Shown here piece after piece: positions 17,364 to 26,503 of a stretch of 64,000 nt of DNA. The notes beneath the pieces are model-generated. The model searched no databases and was not told the DNA's origin. It saw nothing but the letters and a program-made list of their open reading frames with translations. Position numbers and translations under genes: made by a program. How positions within the stretch are numbered: position 1 is the stretch's first letter; each line of letters starts with the position of its first letter. The DNA is from Abiotrophia sp965245735 (GTDB lineage Bacteria; Bacillota; Bacilli; Lactobacillales; Aerococcaceae). The stretch is taken from contig CBDFAX010000005.1 of the NCBI GenBank assembly GCA_965245735.1, forward strand, positions 26,373 to 90,372. The letters run 5' to 3'.

Positions 17364-18536
17364 ATGCAAGCCAAGGCCGCCTATATCCATATTCCTTTCT
17401 GCAAGAAAATTTGCCATTATTGTGCCTTTAATAAGTTTTTCTATGATGGCCAACCAGTCGGGGATTATCTGGCCGCCTTGGACCAGGAAATGGCTGCCTA
17501 CGAGTTAGATCAGACGCAGCCCCTAGACACCCTCTATATTGGGGGTGGGACCCCAAGTTGCTTGTCTCTGTCAGAGTTGGATTACTTGTTAGCCTCTATT
17601 CACCGGCGCTTGCCCCTGACGGACAAGACCGAATTTTCTTTTGAGATTAACCCAGGTGAACTTAGCCTAGAAAAATGCCGTCTGCTCAAAGACCAGGGGG
17701 TTAACCGTATCAGTATGGGGGTCCAGACCTTCAATGACCGACTACTCCGTAAAATTGGACGTAATCATCGGGAAAAACAAATCTACCAGTCCATCGACTG
17801 GTTTCGCCAGGTAGGCTTTGAAAATCTCAGTATTGATTTGATTTTTCGTTTGCCAGAACAAACTTTAGCAGACTTCGATGAGAGTTTGACCAAGGCCTTA
17901 TCTTTGGATTTGCCTCATTATTCCCTCTATTCTCTGATTATTGAGAATCAGACAGTCTTCCAGCAACTCATGCGCCAGGGCAAGTTGCCCCTGCCTAGCG
18001 AGGATGTAGATGCCGATATGTTTCAATTGGCTATTGACCGGCTCAAAGACGCCGGCATCCACCAGTATGAAGTCTCCAACTTCGCCAAACCAGGCTATGA
18101 ATCGCAACACAATCTAGGTTATTGGCGTTATACGCCTTACTATGGCTTTGGTGCGGGTGCTCATGGTTTCTTAGATGGGGCGCGTTATTACAATCACGGG
18201 CCCGTTCACCATTACCTTAAACAATTAAGAGCTGGCAATAAGCCTATTATTGATGCTAGTCCCTTGGACTTAGTTGATCAGATGGAAGAATTTCTCTTCT
18301 TGGCCTTGCGGACCACACAAGGGGTCTGCCTAACAGACTTTCAAAGACGATTTGGCTATCGGGCGGAAGTCTTGTTTGCTGATTTCTTCAGACAGCAAGC
18401 TGAGCGTGGACTTTTAATAGAAGAAAGTGACCGTATTTATTTAACTACAAAAGGCCTTTTCCTAGCCGATCTAGTTTTTCGGGATTTGATTGGTTGGCTC
18501 AAGGAAAGGCCGCAAATAATGAATAAGGAGGATTAA
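17364..18536 (+). CDS. hemW: Radical SAM heme chaperone HemW
   Basis: A 390-residue radical SAM protein with the cluster motif CKKICHYC near the N-terminus, GGGTPS, and a HemW-type C-terminal domain. Such proteins are often annotated as oxygen-independent coproporphyrinogen oxidase (HemN), but the HemW subgroup lacks the extra residues of true HemN and delivers heme to proteins. AAGGAGGGTTAGC precedes the ATG, one base after ribF. Confidence 0.88.
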   Translation: MQAKAAYIHIPFCKKICHYCAFNKFFYDGQPVGDYLAALDQEMAAYELDQTQPLDTLYIGGGTPSCLSLSELDYLLASIHRRLPLTDKTEFSFEINPGELSLEKCRLLKDQGVNRISMGVQTFNDRLLRKIGRNHREKQIYQSIDWFRQVGFENLSIDLIFRLPEQTLADFDESLTKALSLDLPHYSLYSLIIENQTVFQQLMRQGKLPLPSEDVDADMFQLAIDRLKDAGIHQYEVSNFAKPGYESQHNLGYWRYTPYYGFGAGAHGFLDGARYYNHGPVHHYLKQLRAGNKPIIDASPLDLVDQMEEFLFLALRTTQGVCLTDFQRRFGYRAEVLFADFFRQQAERGLLIEESDRIYLTTKGLFLADLVFRDLIGWLKERPQIMNKED

Positions 18537-18539
18537 TTG

Positions 18540-19409
18540 ATGAATCGTAAATTTTTGAAGAATTTCTTTTTAGTAGTTTTAGGGAGTTTAATCTTTGCCT
18601 ATGCCATTAATTTGCTACTGGTACCTAACCATATGGGGGAGGGCGGCGTGACCGGGGTCACATTACTACTCAAGTATACGCTAGGTTGGGATAACGCTAT
18701 TACTTACTGGATCATCAACGTGGTCCTCTTAATTATTGGGTGGCGTTATCTAGAGCGGGAAACCCTCTATCTGACCATTGTATCGGTTATGTGTATTTCC
18801 GTCTTCCAGAAGATTCTGCCTTCCACAGGCTTTATTCCCGAAAATTCCATGATTATTCCGCTTATGGCGGGAGCCATGATTGGGGTAGGGCTTGGTTTGG
18901 TTTTCCTAGGCGGCGGGACTACCGCTGGGGCTGACATTATCGTGATGATTCTCAATAAATACTTTGGGATTAACACCTCTGCTGGTTTCCTCATGATTGA
19001 TACGGTCGTCGTACTTTCAACTTCCTTTGTTATCGGCTTAGAGAAGACGGTCTTAACCTTAGCCATGTTGGTTGTCTTTACCCGCATCATGAACTTTATT
19101 TTAGAAGGTTTCAACCCTAAGAAGTCCGTTACCATTATCTCTAAGGATTCGGATAAAGTGGCTCAGGCTATTTCCCAACGTATTCAGCGTGGGATTACCA
19201 TTCTAAAAGGGCAAGGTTACTACACCCGCAATGAGAAAGATGTCCTCTTCATTGTAGTTAGCCGTAACCAGCTTCTACCTCTGCAACGGACGGTGCTTGA
19301 GATTGATCCAACTGCCTTTGTGATTATCTCCAATGTCCAACAAGTACATGGGGAAGGCTTCTCCTTCTATCTAGATGCTGAGACTGGTCAACAGATTCCT
19401 CATCGCTAA
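18540..19409 (+). CDS. YitT family (DUF161/DUF2179) membrane protein
   Basis: About 289 residues with five or six membrane helices in the first 180 (FFLVVLGSLIFAYAINLLLV; later GGGTTAGADII), followed by a soluble DUF2179 domain. The transported or sensed substrate is unknown for the family. AAGGAGG lies 8 bases before ATG 18540; a TTG directly after hemW is rejected. Likely the last gene of the truB operon. Confidence 0.85.
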   Translation: MNRKFLKNFFLVVLGSLIFAYAINLLLVPNHMGEGGVTGVTLLLKYTLGWDNAITYWIINVVLLIIGWRYLERETLYLTIVSVMCISVFQKILPSTGFIPENSMIIPLMAGAMIGVGLGLVFLGGGTTAGADIIVMILNKYFGINTSAGFLMIDTVVVLSTSFVIGLEKTVLTLAMLVVFTRIMNFILEGFNPKKSVTIISKDSDKVAQAISQRIQRGITILKGQGYYTRNEKDVLFIVVSRNQLLPLQRTVLEIDPTAFVIISNVQQVHGEGFSFYLDAETGQQIPHR

Positions 19410-19418
19410 AAAGCTTAT

Positions 19419-19452
19419 AAACTCGCGCTTTTGACTAGTGCGAGTTTTTATT
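19419..19452 (+). terminator. Rho-independent terminator after yitT gene
   Basis: AAACTCGC and GCGAGTTT form an 8-bp stem with a 13-base loop, followed by T residues. Confidence 0.85.
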
Positions 19453-19462
19453 CTAGGTAAAA

Positions 19463-19489
19463 TTAGCACTCTAATAAAAAGAGTGCTAA
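19463..19489 (+). promoter_or_regulatory. CIRCE operator 1
   Basis: TTAGCACTC, 9 bases, GAGTGCTAA: a perfect CIRCE inverted repeat, the binding site of HrcA. It lies just upstream of the -35 box of the hrcA promoter. Confidence 0.97.
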
Positions 19490-19507
19490 AATTTATGCTC
19501 AAAAGGG

Positions 19508-19536
19508 TTGACAAGGGCTAAAATAGGGTGTATACT
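19508..19536 (+). promoter_or_regulatory. SigA-type promoter of the hrcA-dnaK operon
   Basis: TTGACA, a 17-base spacer and TATACT, placed between the two CIRCE elements. Confidence 0.9.
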
Positions 19537-19540
19537 AGCA

Positions 19541-19567
19541 TTAGCACTTGAGGTAAAAGAGTGCTAA
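19541..19567 (+). promoter_or_regulatory. CIRCE operator 2
   Basis: TTAGCACTT, 9 bases, GAGTGCTAA: one mismatch from perfect symmetry. It begins at about the transcription start, so HrcA bound here would block initiation or clearance. Confidence 0.95.
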
Positions 19568-19583
19568 AAAAGAGGTGAGAACA

Positions 19584-20573
19584 ATGTTAACAGCTAGGCA
19601 ACAACAAATTTTACAGTTGATTGTGCAGCTGTATGGCCAGTATGAAGAACCGATTGGGTCTAAGACCCTGCTTCAGAAGAGTCTATTGGATGTCTCACCG
19701 GCAACCGTACGAAACGATATGTTGGCACTTGAGCGCATTGGCTATCTCAAGAAGGCTCATTCTTCTAGTGGACGGATTCCATCCTTTGATGGTTACCGCT
19801 ACTATGTAGATCAACTGATCGAAGATCAAGCAGATATTCAAATGGCCAAGCAAGATAGTGAGGTAATTCAATCTATCTTCCGAGATCGCCATTTTGACGC
19901 TATGCAGCATGCCCAATTGGCGGCTGATATCTTGGTCTCCTTGACTGGCTATACGGCCGTCGTTTTGGGAGAATCCAAGGAACAATATCATTTAAGTGAG
20001 TTCCGCTTGATACAACTCAGCGAGAGTCGGATTGTCGCCATTGTCTTGACTGACAAGGGAAGCGTTGAAAGTGATCTAGTAGATTTACCACGATCCTTAA
20101 GTCGAGAGGACTTGGGTCGTTTGACTCAAGCCATCAACCAAGAAATTGTTGGCTTACCCTTACTAGAAGCACAGCAACGACTTAAATTGACCTTGCCACT
20201 CTTGATGCAGCGCTTAGTTGGCTTCCAAGTCGACTTTTCGTCAGTTATCACCAAATTAATGCGCCATTTGAAGGGGCGTAGTTACTATGTCAGTGGTAAG
20301 AATAATCTATTCGATTCAGTAGAAGTGTCAGATTACAAGCGACTCTTCAACCTAATCGATGGGTCAGCTGAAATGTTCCAGCTACTTGAAGCCAAGCAAG
20401 GCTTAGCAGTTGAACTGGGATTGGGAGGCCTAGCAGACGTCAGTCTGGTGACCTCATCCTATCAGTATCAAGCACAACTGGTCATCATCGGCCTAGTTGG
20501 TCCCGCTACTATGCCTTATCAGCGTGTACTGGGCTTGATGCATCACATCACGCATGAACTGGCCCATTATTAA
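19584..20573 (+). CDS. hrcA: Heat-inducible transcription repressor HrcA
   Basis: About 329 residues. An N-terminal winged helix (TARQQQILQLIVQLY; SPATVRNDMLALE) is followed by a GAF-like dimerisation region. It represses this operon through the two CIRCE elements just upstream; its activity depends on GroEL in model species. ATG 19584 has AGAGGTGA upstream; the GTG at 19575 is part of that site. Confidence 0.96.
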   Translation: MLTARQQQILQLIVQLYGQYEEPIGSKTLLQKSLLDVSPATVRNDMLALERIGYLKKAHSSSGRIPSFDGYRYYVDQLIEDQADIQMAKQDSEVIQSIFRDRHFDAMQHAQLAADILVSLTGYTAVVLGESKEQYHLSEFRLIQLSESRIVAIVLTDKGSVESDLVDLPRSLSREDLGRLTQAINQEIVGLPLLEAQQRLKLTLPLLMQRLVGFQVDFSSVITKLMRHLKGRSYYVSGKNNLFDSVEVSDYKRLFNLIDGSAEMFQLLEAKQGLAVELGLGGLADVSLVTSSYQYQAQLVIIGLVGPATMPYQRVLGLMHHITHELAHY

Positions 20574-20617
20574 GTAGCCACACCCAGAATTACCAAACCC
20601 TTAAAGGAGGCGATTAC

Positions 20618-21214
20618 GTGTCAAACACAGAAAAAGAAGTACTCAAGCAAGACACGCCTGTTCAAGATGAAATGCTTGATAAGATTCAAGACAGTGCTGA
20701 TCAAGAAGAGGTTGAAGTTGATCAATCAAGCGACAGCCTAGATCAAGCCATTGAGGAAGCGGAAGACCAAGTCAGTCAGTTAGAGTCTGAAAAAGAAGCT
20801 TTATCCGACCAACTCTTACGTCTACAGGCGGAAATCCAGAACATGCGACGCATTAACCAACGTGAACGCCAAGATGCAGCCAAATATCGCTCGCAAAGCT
20901 TGGCCAGCCATCTCTTAGATGTAGCTGATAACTTGGAACGCGCCTTGGCAACCCCAGCTGAGTCTGAAGATGCCAAAGCCATCCATAAGGGCATCGAGAT
21001 GGTTTACAAGCAGTTCCAACAAGCCTTTGAAAAAGAAGGCATTAGCGTTATTGACCCATTGAACCAAGCTTTTGACCCTAATTTCCATCAGGCCGTTAGC
21101 ATGATGCCTGCAGGCGAAGGTCAAGAAGCTGATACAGTCATCAATGTCTTACAAAAAGGCTACATGTTACAAGACCGGGTTTTAAGACCCGCTATGGTCA
21201 TTGTCGCTCAGTAA
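20618..21214 (+). CDS. grpE: Nucleotide exchange factor GrpE
   Basis: A 198-residue GrpE. An acidic, coiled-coil N-terminus (about 1-70) is followed by the conserved region ending in VLQKGYMLQDRVLRPAMV. It releases ADP from DnaK. The start is GTG 20618 with TAAAGGAGG 7 bases upstream. Second gene of the CIRCE operon. Confidence 0.96.
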   Translation: MSNTEKEVLKQDTPVQDEMLDKIQDSADQEEVEVDQSSDSLDQAIEEAEDQVSQLESEKEALSDQLLRLQAEIQNMRRINQRERQDAAKYRSQSLASHLLDVADNLERALATPAESEDAKAIHKGIEMVYKQFQQAFEKEGISVIDPLNQAFDPNFHQAVSMMPAGEGQEADTVINVLQKGYMLQDRVLRPAMVIVAQ

Positions 21215-21271
21215 CAATTTAACGAATATTCCAGACTAAAAAATCAAACTAAAAGAAAAGAGGAAACTATT

Positions 21272-23104
21272 ATGGCAAAAATTATTGGTATTGACTTAGG
21301 GACTACAAACTCTGCCGTATCTGTCTTAGAAGGCGGCGAAGCGAAAATTATCCCAAACCCAGAAGGTAACCGTACAACTCCATCTGTTGTAGCTTTCAAA
21401 AATGGTGAAATCCAAGTAGGGGAAGTAGCTAAGCGTCAAGCCGTTACCAACCCATCAACCGTAAGCTCTATCAAACGCCACATGGGTGATGGTAGCTATA
21501 AGGTCCACATGGATGGTAAAGACTACACACCACAAGAAATCTCTGCTATGATTCTGCAATACTTGAAGTCTTATGCAGAAGACTACTTAGGTGAGAAAGT
21601 CGACAAAGCGGTTATCACGGTACCTGCTTACTTCAACGATGCACAACGTCAAGCAACCAAAGATGCTGGTAAAATCGCTGGTTTAGAAGTTGAACGTATT
21701 GTCAACGAACCAACAGCCGCTGCTTTGGCCTATGGTTTAGACAAGACTGACAAAGAAGAAAAAGTCCTGGTCTTCGACTTAGGGGGCGGTACCTTCGACG
21801 TATCCATTCTTGAATTAGGTGATGGCGTCTTCGATGTATTGTCAACTTCAGGGGACAACCACTTAGGTGGGGACGACTTCGACCAAAAGATTATGGACTA
21901 CTTAGTTGCTGAATTTAAGAAAGAACATGGTGTAGACCTTTCTAAAGACAAGATGGCTCTTCAACGTCTCAAAGACGCTGCGGAAAAAGCTAAGAAGGAC
22001 TTATCTGGTGTGTCTACTACCCAAATCAGCTTACCATTTATCACGGCGTCAGCTGAAGGCCCACTTCACTTGGAATTGACCTTGACGCGTGCTAAGTTCG
22101 AAGAATTAACACACGATTTAGTAGAACGTACTAAACAACCTGTTCGTCAAGCCCTCAAAGATGCTGGCTTATCTCAATCCGATATCGACGAAGTCATCTT
22201 GGTTGGTGGTTCTACTCGTATTCCAGCCGTTGTAGAAGCGGTTCGTAAGGAAACTGGCAAAGAACCTAACAAATCTGTTAACCCTGACGAAGTGGTGGCC
22301 ATGGGTGCTGCTATTCAAGGTGGGGTTATCTCCGGTGATGTTAAAGACATCGTCCTCTTAGACGTAACACCATTGTCATTAGGGATTGAAACCATGGGTG
22401 GCGTCTTCACTAAGTTGATTGACCGCAACACGACCATCCCAACTAGCAAGTCACAAGTCTTCTCAACAGCAGCTGACAACCAACCTGCGGTAGACGTACA
22501 CGTCCTCCAAGGGGAACGTCAAATGGCGGCTGACAACAAGACCCTCGGTCGCTTCCAATTGACCGATATTCCACCTGCACCACGTGGTATCCCACAAATC
22601 GAAGTTACCTTTGACATCGACAAGAACGGGATCGTTAACGTAAGTGCTAAGGACTTAGGGACTGGTAAAGAACAAACCATCACTATCAAGTCTAGCTCAG
22701 GTCTGACTGATGAAGAAATCGACCGCATGGTCAAAGACGCGGAAGCAAACGCTGAAGCCGACAAGAAACGTCGTGAAGAAGCTGACCTCCGCAACGAAGT
22801 AGATCAATTAGTCTTCCAAACTGACAAAGTCTTAGCTGACCTTAAAGACAAGGTTTCAGAAGAAGAAGTCAAGAAGGCTGAAGCAGCTCGTGACGAACTA
22901 AAGGCAGCCATCGAGGCCAATGATCTAGATCAAATGAAGGCTAAACGTGACGCCCTCAATGAAATCGTCCAAAACTTAACTGTTAAACTCTATGAGCAAG
23001 CCGCTGCCCAAGCGCAAGCAGCTCAAGGCGATGGGCAAGCTCAAGCTGATACAAGTGCCGCTGGCGATGACGTTGTAGACGCTGAGTTCGAAGAAATCGA
23101 CTAA
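21272..23104 (+). CDS. dnaK: Molecular chaperone DnaK (Hsp70)
   Basis: A 610-residue Hsp70. IGIDLGTTNSAVSV, VFDLGGGTFDVSIL and VGGSTRIPAV are the three nucleotide-binding signatures, followed by a substrate-binding domain and an acidic Gln/Ala-rich tail ending in EEID. AGAGGAAAC precedes ATG 21272. Length is normal for Gram-positive DnaK. Confidence 0.98.
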   Translation: MAKIIGIDLGTTNSAVSVLEGGEAKIIPNPEGNRTTPSVVAFKNGEIQVGEVAKRQAVTNPSTVSSIKRHMGDGSYKVHMDGKDYTPQEISAMILQYLKSYAEDYLGEKVDKAVITVPAYFNDAQRQATKDAGKIAGLEVERIVNEPTAAALAYGLDKTDKEEKVLVFDLGGGTFDVSILELGDGVFDVLSTSGDNHLGGDDFDQKIMDYLVAEFKKEHGVDLSKDKMALQRLKDAAEKAKKDLSGVSTTQISLPFITASAEGPLHLELTLTRAKFEELTHDLVERTKQPVRQALKDAGLSQSDIDEVILVGGSTRIPAVVEAVRKETGKEPNKSVNPDEVVAMGAAIQGGVISGDVKDIVLLDVTPLSLGIETMGGVFTKLIDRNTTIPTSKSQVFSTAADNQPAVDVHVLQGERQMAADNKTLGRFQLTDIPPAPRGIPQIEVTFDIDKNGIVNVSAKDLGTGKEQTITIKSSSGLTDEEIDRMVKDAEANAEADKKRREEADLRNEVDQLVFQTDKVLADLKDKVSEEEVKKAEAARDELKAAIEANDLDQMKAKRDALNEIVQNLTVKLYEQAAAQAQAAQGDGQAQADTSAAGDDVVDAEFEEID

Positions 23105-23121
23105 TTTGAGAGGTAAGGACC

Positions 23122-23154
23122 AACGCCAGAGCTTGTCTTTGGCGTTTGCTTTCT
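23122..23154 (+). terminator. Weak terminator or hairpin between dnaK and dnaJ
   Basis: AACGCCA and TGGCGTT form a 7-bp stem, followed by an interrupted T-rich stretch. It could lower dnaJ expression relative to dnaK. Confidence 0.5.
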
Positions 23155-23202
23155 AATCTAACTGTGTCATAAGCCCTAGGGCTTGAATAAAGGAGTGGGA
23201 AA

Positions 23203-24360
23203 ATGGCAGATAAACGTGATTACTACGACGTCCTAGGGGTCTCTCGAGATGCTAGTGACGCCGAAATCAAGAAAGCCTATCGTAAACTATCCAAACAATA
23301 TCATCCAGACATTAACAAGGAAGCAGACGCGGCCGATAAATTTAAGGAAATTACCGAAGCTTACGAGGTCTTAAGTGACGCCGATAAGCGCTCCATGTAC
23401 GACCAATACGGTCACGCAGCTACCGACGGTTCTTACGGTGCCGGTGGTTTCGGTGGTGGCGGTTTTGGTGGCTTCAGTGGCGGAGGATTTAGTGGCTTTG
23501 AAGATATCTTCGAGTCCTTCTTCGGTGGCGGTATGGGCGGCGCCGGTTCCGCAAGAGCCAATGCAGCCCGTCGGGGTGATGACCTCCAATACCGGGTTAA
23601 ACTCAAATTCGAGGAAGCTATTTTTGGTAAGGAAGTCACCATCACCTACAACCGTAGGCAAGAATGTCACACCTGTCATGGTTCAGGTGCCAAGGAAGGG
23701 ACCGAACCCGTAACCTGTCACAAGTGTCATGGTTCTGGGGTAATCAATGTTCAACGTAATACCCCATTTGGCGCCATGATGTCTCAGGCAACCTGTGATG
23801 TCTGTCACGGGACTGGTAAAGAAATCAAGGAAAAATGTACGACCTGCCACGGTGCTGGGACAGAAACCCAACAGCATTCGGTCAAAGTCACAGTCCCTGC
23901 AGGGGTAGAGGACAACCAACAAATGCGGGTGTCTGGTCAAGGTGAAGCCGGAACCAATGGTGGCCCTTACGGCGACCTCTATGTGGTCTTCCAGGTCGAA
24001 GAGAGTGATATCTTTGAACGTGAAGGTACCGAAATCTTCTACGAACTGCCTATCAGCTTTAGCCAGGCAGCCCTAGGGGATGAAGTCAAGGTACCAACTG
24101 TTCATGGTAACGTCAAACTTAAAATCCCAGCTGGCACCCAAACTGGTACCACCTTCCGTCTACGTGAGAAGGGAGCACCAAGTCTTCGCGGTGGCCGCAA
24201 TGGGGACCAACACGTGTCCGTCAAAGTCGTGACACCTAAGCGATTAACAGATCGTCAAAAAGATCTCTTCAAGCAACTGGCTGAATCTAGCGGTGAATCT
24301 GTCAAGGGTCATGAAGGTGGCTTCTTCGATAAGATGAAGGATATGTTTGAAGGCAAATAA
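23203..24360 (+). CDS. dnaJ: Molecular chaperone DnaJ (Hsp40)
   Basis: A 385-residue type I DnaJ. The J domain has YHPDINKE, then a long Gly/Phe-rich linker (about 75-120), four zinc motifs (CHTCHGSG, CHKCHGSG, CDVCHGTG, CTTCHGAG), and the C-terminal substrate domain. It stimulates DnaK ATPase. AAAGGAGTGGG precedes ATG 23203. Last gene of the CIRCE operon. Confidence 0.98.
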   Translation: MADKRDYYDVLGVSRDASDAEIKKAYRKLSKQYHPDINKEADAADKFKEITEAYEVLSDADKRSMYDQYGHAATDGSYGAGGFGGGGFGGFSGGGFSGFEDIFESFFGGGMGGAGSARANAARRGDDLQYRVKLKFEEAIFGKEVTITYNRRQECHTCHGSGAKEGTEPVTCHKCHGSGVINVQRNTPFGAMMSQATCDVCHGTGKEIKEKCTTCHGAGTETQQHSVKVTVPAGVEDNQQMRVSGQGEAGTNGGPYGDLYVVFQVEESDIFEREGTEIFYELPISFSQAALGDEVKVPTVHGNVKLKIPAGTQTGTTFRLREKGAPSLRGGRNGDQHVSVKVVTPKRLTDRQKDLFKQLAESSGESVKGHEGGFFDKMKDMFEGK

Positions 24361-24364
24361 GTCT

Positions 24365-24391
24365 AAAGGCTGGAAGATTCCAGCCTTTTTT
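24365..24391 (+). terminator. Rho-independent terminator after dnaJ
   Basis: AAAGGCTGGAA pairs with TTCCAGCCTTT around GA; a T-run follows. Confidence 0.92.
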
Positions 24392-24447
24392 GTTCTTAAT
24401 TTTAGTTAGCATTCCCTGGCTTAACCCTAGTCTTAGAGCCAAAAATT

Positions 24448-24456
24448 TGGTACAAT
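24448..24456 (+). promoter_or_regulatory. Extended -10 promoter of lepA
   Basis: TGGTACAAT, 65 bases before the lepA start. No strong -35. Confidence 0.5.
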
Positions 24457-24520
24457 AGACCAGTGTATTAGTGCCAGATGGCACTCCTATCTAGATAAAT
24501 TTGTACGAAAGAGGAAGCCT

Positions 24521-26353
24521 ATGAATCCACAAGAATTACAAGCACTCCGAGCCCGCCAGGAGAAAATTCGCAACTTCTCCATTATCGCTCATATTGACCA
24601 TGGTAAATCAACCTTGGCTGACCGTATTCTGCAATTGACCGAGACGGTTTCAGACCGGGAAATGCAGGACCAACTCTTGGACTCCATGGACTTGGAGCGG
24701 GAGCGAGGCATTACTATTAAACTCAACGCTGTTGAACTGACCTATAAGGCTCAGGATGGGGAAGAGTATATCTTCCACCTAATTGATACCCCAGGGCACG
24801 TGGACTTTACCTATGAGGTGTCACGTTCACTGGCAGCCTGTGAAGGGGCCATCTTGGTTGTCGATGCCGCCCAGGGGATTGAAGCTCAGACTCTGGCCAA
24901 CGTTTATTTGGCTTTAGATAACGACTTAGAAATTCTGCCGGTCATTAACAAGATTGACTTGCCAGCCGCTGATCCTGAGCGTGTTCAAGTTGAAATTGAA
25001 GATGTCATTGGGATTGACGCTAGTGAGGCAGTTTTCGCGTCAGCTAAATCCGGCATTGGGATTGACCAAATCCTGGAGCAAATCGTCCACAAGGTACCAG
25101 CCCCTCCGGGCGACCTAGAAGCCCCGCTTCAAGCCTTGATTTTCGACTCTGTCTACGATTCCTACCGTGGTGTTGTCTTGAATATCCGGGTCATTAACGG
25201 GGTCGTGAAACCTGGCGACAAGATTCGTTTGATGTCCAACGGCAAAGAATTCGATGTAGTGGAAGTAGGGGTCTTCAGTCCTAAACCGGTCCAACGCGAC
25301 TATCTCATGGTAGGGGATGTGGGCTATATTACGGCTTCCATTAAGACCATCCAAGATACGCGAGTAGGGGATACCATTACCTTGGCCAACAATCCGGCCC
25401 AAGAACCCCTAGACGGCTACCGTAAGCTTAATCCCATGGTCTATTGCGGTCTCTATCCAGTCGAGTCTAACGACTATAATGATTTGCGAGATGCCTTAGA
25501 AAAACTCCAACTTAACGACGCGGCCTTACAATTTGAGCCAGAAACTTCTCAAGCCCTAGGTTTTGGCTTCCGTACCGGTTTCTTAGGCTTGCTGCACATG
25601 GACGTTATCCAGGAACGTCTGGAACGTGAGTTCGACATCAACCTGATAACCACGGCGCCTTCGGTTATTTACAAGGTCAAAAAGACCAATGGTGAGGAAA
25701 TCATCGTGGATAACCCGTCCGCTATGCCAGATCAAACCGTCATTGATGAAATCTACGAGCCCTACGTTAAGGCTTCTATCATGGTGCCTAATGAATACGT
25801 TGGGGCGGTCATGGATATCGGCCAGCGTAAGCGGGGCAACTTCATTACCCTGGATTATCTGGATGATTACCGAGTCAATGTGGTCTATGAGTTACCCTTG
25901 TCAGAAATCATCTATGACTTCTTCGATAAGCTCAAATCCAATACCAAAGGCTATGCATCCCTTGACTACGAATTAATTGGCTACAAGCCATCTAACCTAG
26001 TTAAGATGGATATCCTGCTCAATGGTGACCTGATTGACGCCTTCTCCATGATTGTCCACAAGGACTTTGCTTACGGTCGTGGCCGTGAATTAGTAGAAAA
26101 ACTTCGTGGCATCATTCCGCGTCAACTCTTCGAAGTGCCTGTTCAGGCTGCTATCGGCAATAAGATTCTAGCTCGTACCACCATTAAGGCCCTACGTAAA
26201 GACGTAACAGCTAAACTCTACGGTGGGGACGTCAGCCGTCGCAAGAAGCTCCTCGAGAAACAAAAAGAGGGGAAAAAGCGGATGAAACAAATTGGGACCG
26301 TGGAAGTCCCACAAGAAGCCTTCATGGCTGTCCTACAAATGGACGAAGATTAA
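24521..26353 (+). CDS. lepA: Elongation factor 4 (LepA, back-translocase)
   Basis: A 610-residue translational GTPase. AHIDHGKSTLADR (G1), DTPGHVDF (G3) and NKIDLPAA (G4) are present, and the C-terminal LepA-specific domain ends near RKKLLEKQKEGKKRMK. It acts on stalled or mis-translocated ribosomes. GAGGAAGCCT precedes ATG 24521. Monocistronic, with a terminator on each side. Confidence 0.97.
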   Translation: MNPQELQALRARQEKIRNFSIIAHIDHGKSTLADRILQLTETVSDREMQDQLLDSMDLERERGITIKLNAVELTYKAQDGEEYIFHLIDTPGHVDFTYEVSRSLAACEGAILVVDAAQGIEAQTLANVYLALDNDLEILPVINKIDLPAADPERVQVEIEDVIGIDASEAVFASAKSGIGIDQILEQIVHKVPAPPGDLEAPLQALIFDSVYDSYRGVVLNIRVINGVVKPGDKIRLMSNGKEFDVVEVGVFSPKPVQRDYLMVGDVGYITASIKTIQDTRVGDTITLANNPAQEPLDGYRKLNPMVYCGLYPVESNDYNDLRDALEKLQLNDAALQFEPETSQALGFGFRTGFLGLLHMDVIQERLEREFDINLITTAPSVIYKVKKTNGEEIIVDNPSAMPDQTVIDEIYEPYVKASIMVPNEYVGAVMDIGQRKRGNFITLDYLDDYRVNVVYELPLSEIIYDFFDKLKSNTKGYASLDYELIGYKPSNLVKMDILLNGDLIDAFSMIVHKDFAYGRGRELVEKLRGIIPRQLFEVPVQAAIGNKILARTTIKALRKDVTAKLYGGDVSRRKKLLEKQKEGKKRMKQIGTVEVPQEAFMAVLQMDED

Positions 26354-26363
26354 TATCTATCAA

Positions 26364-26393
26364 GCTCCCAACCGATTTGTTGGGAGCATTTTT
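26364..26393 (+). terminator. Rho-independent terminator after lepA
   Basis: GCTCCCAAC and GTTGGGAGC form a perfect 9-bp stem, followed by ATTTTTG. Confidence 0.88.
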
Positions 26394-26427
26394 GTATAGT
26401 AGCCGCTCAGAACAACTAAGAAATCGC

Positions 26428-26456
26428 TTGCAATCACCTAAGAAAAGGTTTACAAT
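26428..26456 (+). promoter_or_regulatory. Promoter of the zinc alcohol dehydrogenase gene
   Basis: TTGCAA, a 17-base spacer and TACAAT, 48 bases before the start codon. Confidence 0.65.
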
Positions 26457-26460
26457 ATAA

Positions 26461-26478
26461 GTGTAGTATATTTCACAA
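26461..26478 (+). promoter_or_regulatory. Possible Rex-type operator
   Basis: GTGTAGTATATTTCACAA matches 14 of 18 bases of a Rex-type site (TTGTGA, 6 bases, TCACAA); only the right half is good. A second TTTCACAA follows 3 bases later. It lies at the transcription start of a redox gene, the usual place for Rex. This is an inference from one good half-site. Confidence 0.35.
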
Positions 26479-26503
26479 ATTTCACAATAAGGAGGATTTT
26501 ACT

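Noticed and set aside
17364..18536. Annotation as oxygen-independent coproporphyrinogen oxidase HemN
   Set aside because: The protein is of HemW size and context, and no heme biosynthesis genes are near.
23371..23713. Gly/Thr/Val-rich frames overlapping dnaJ on both strands
   Set aside because: They arise from the Gly/Phe-rich repeats of DnaJ in other frames.
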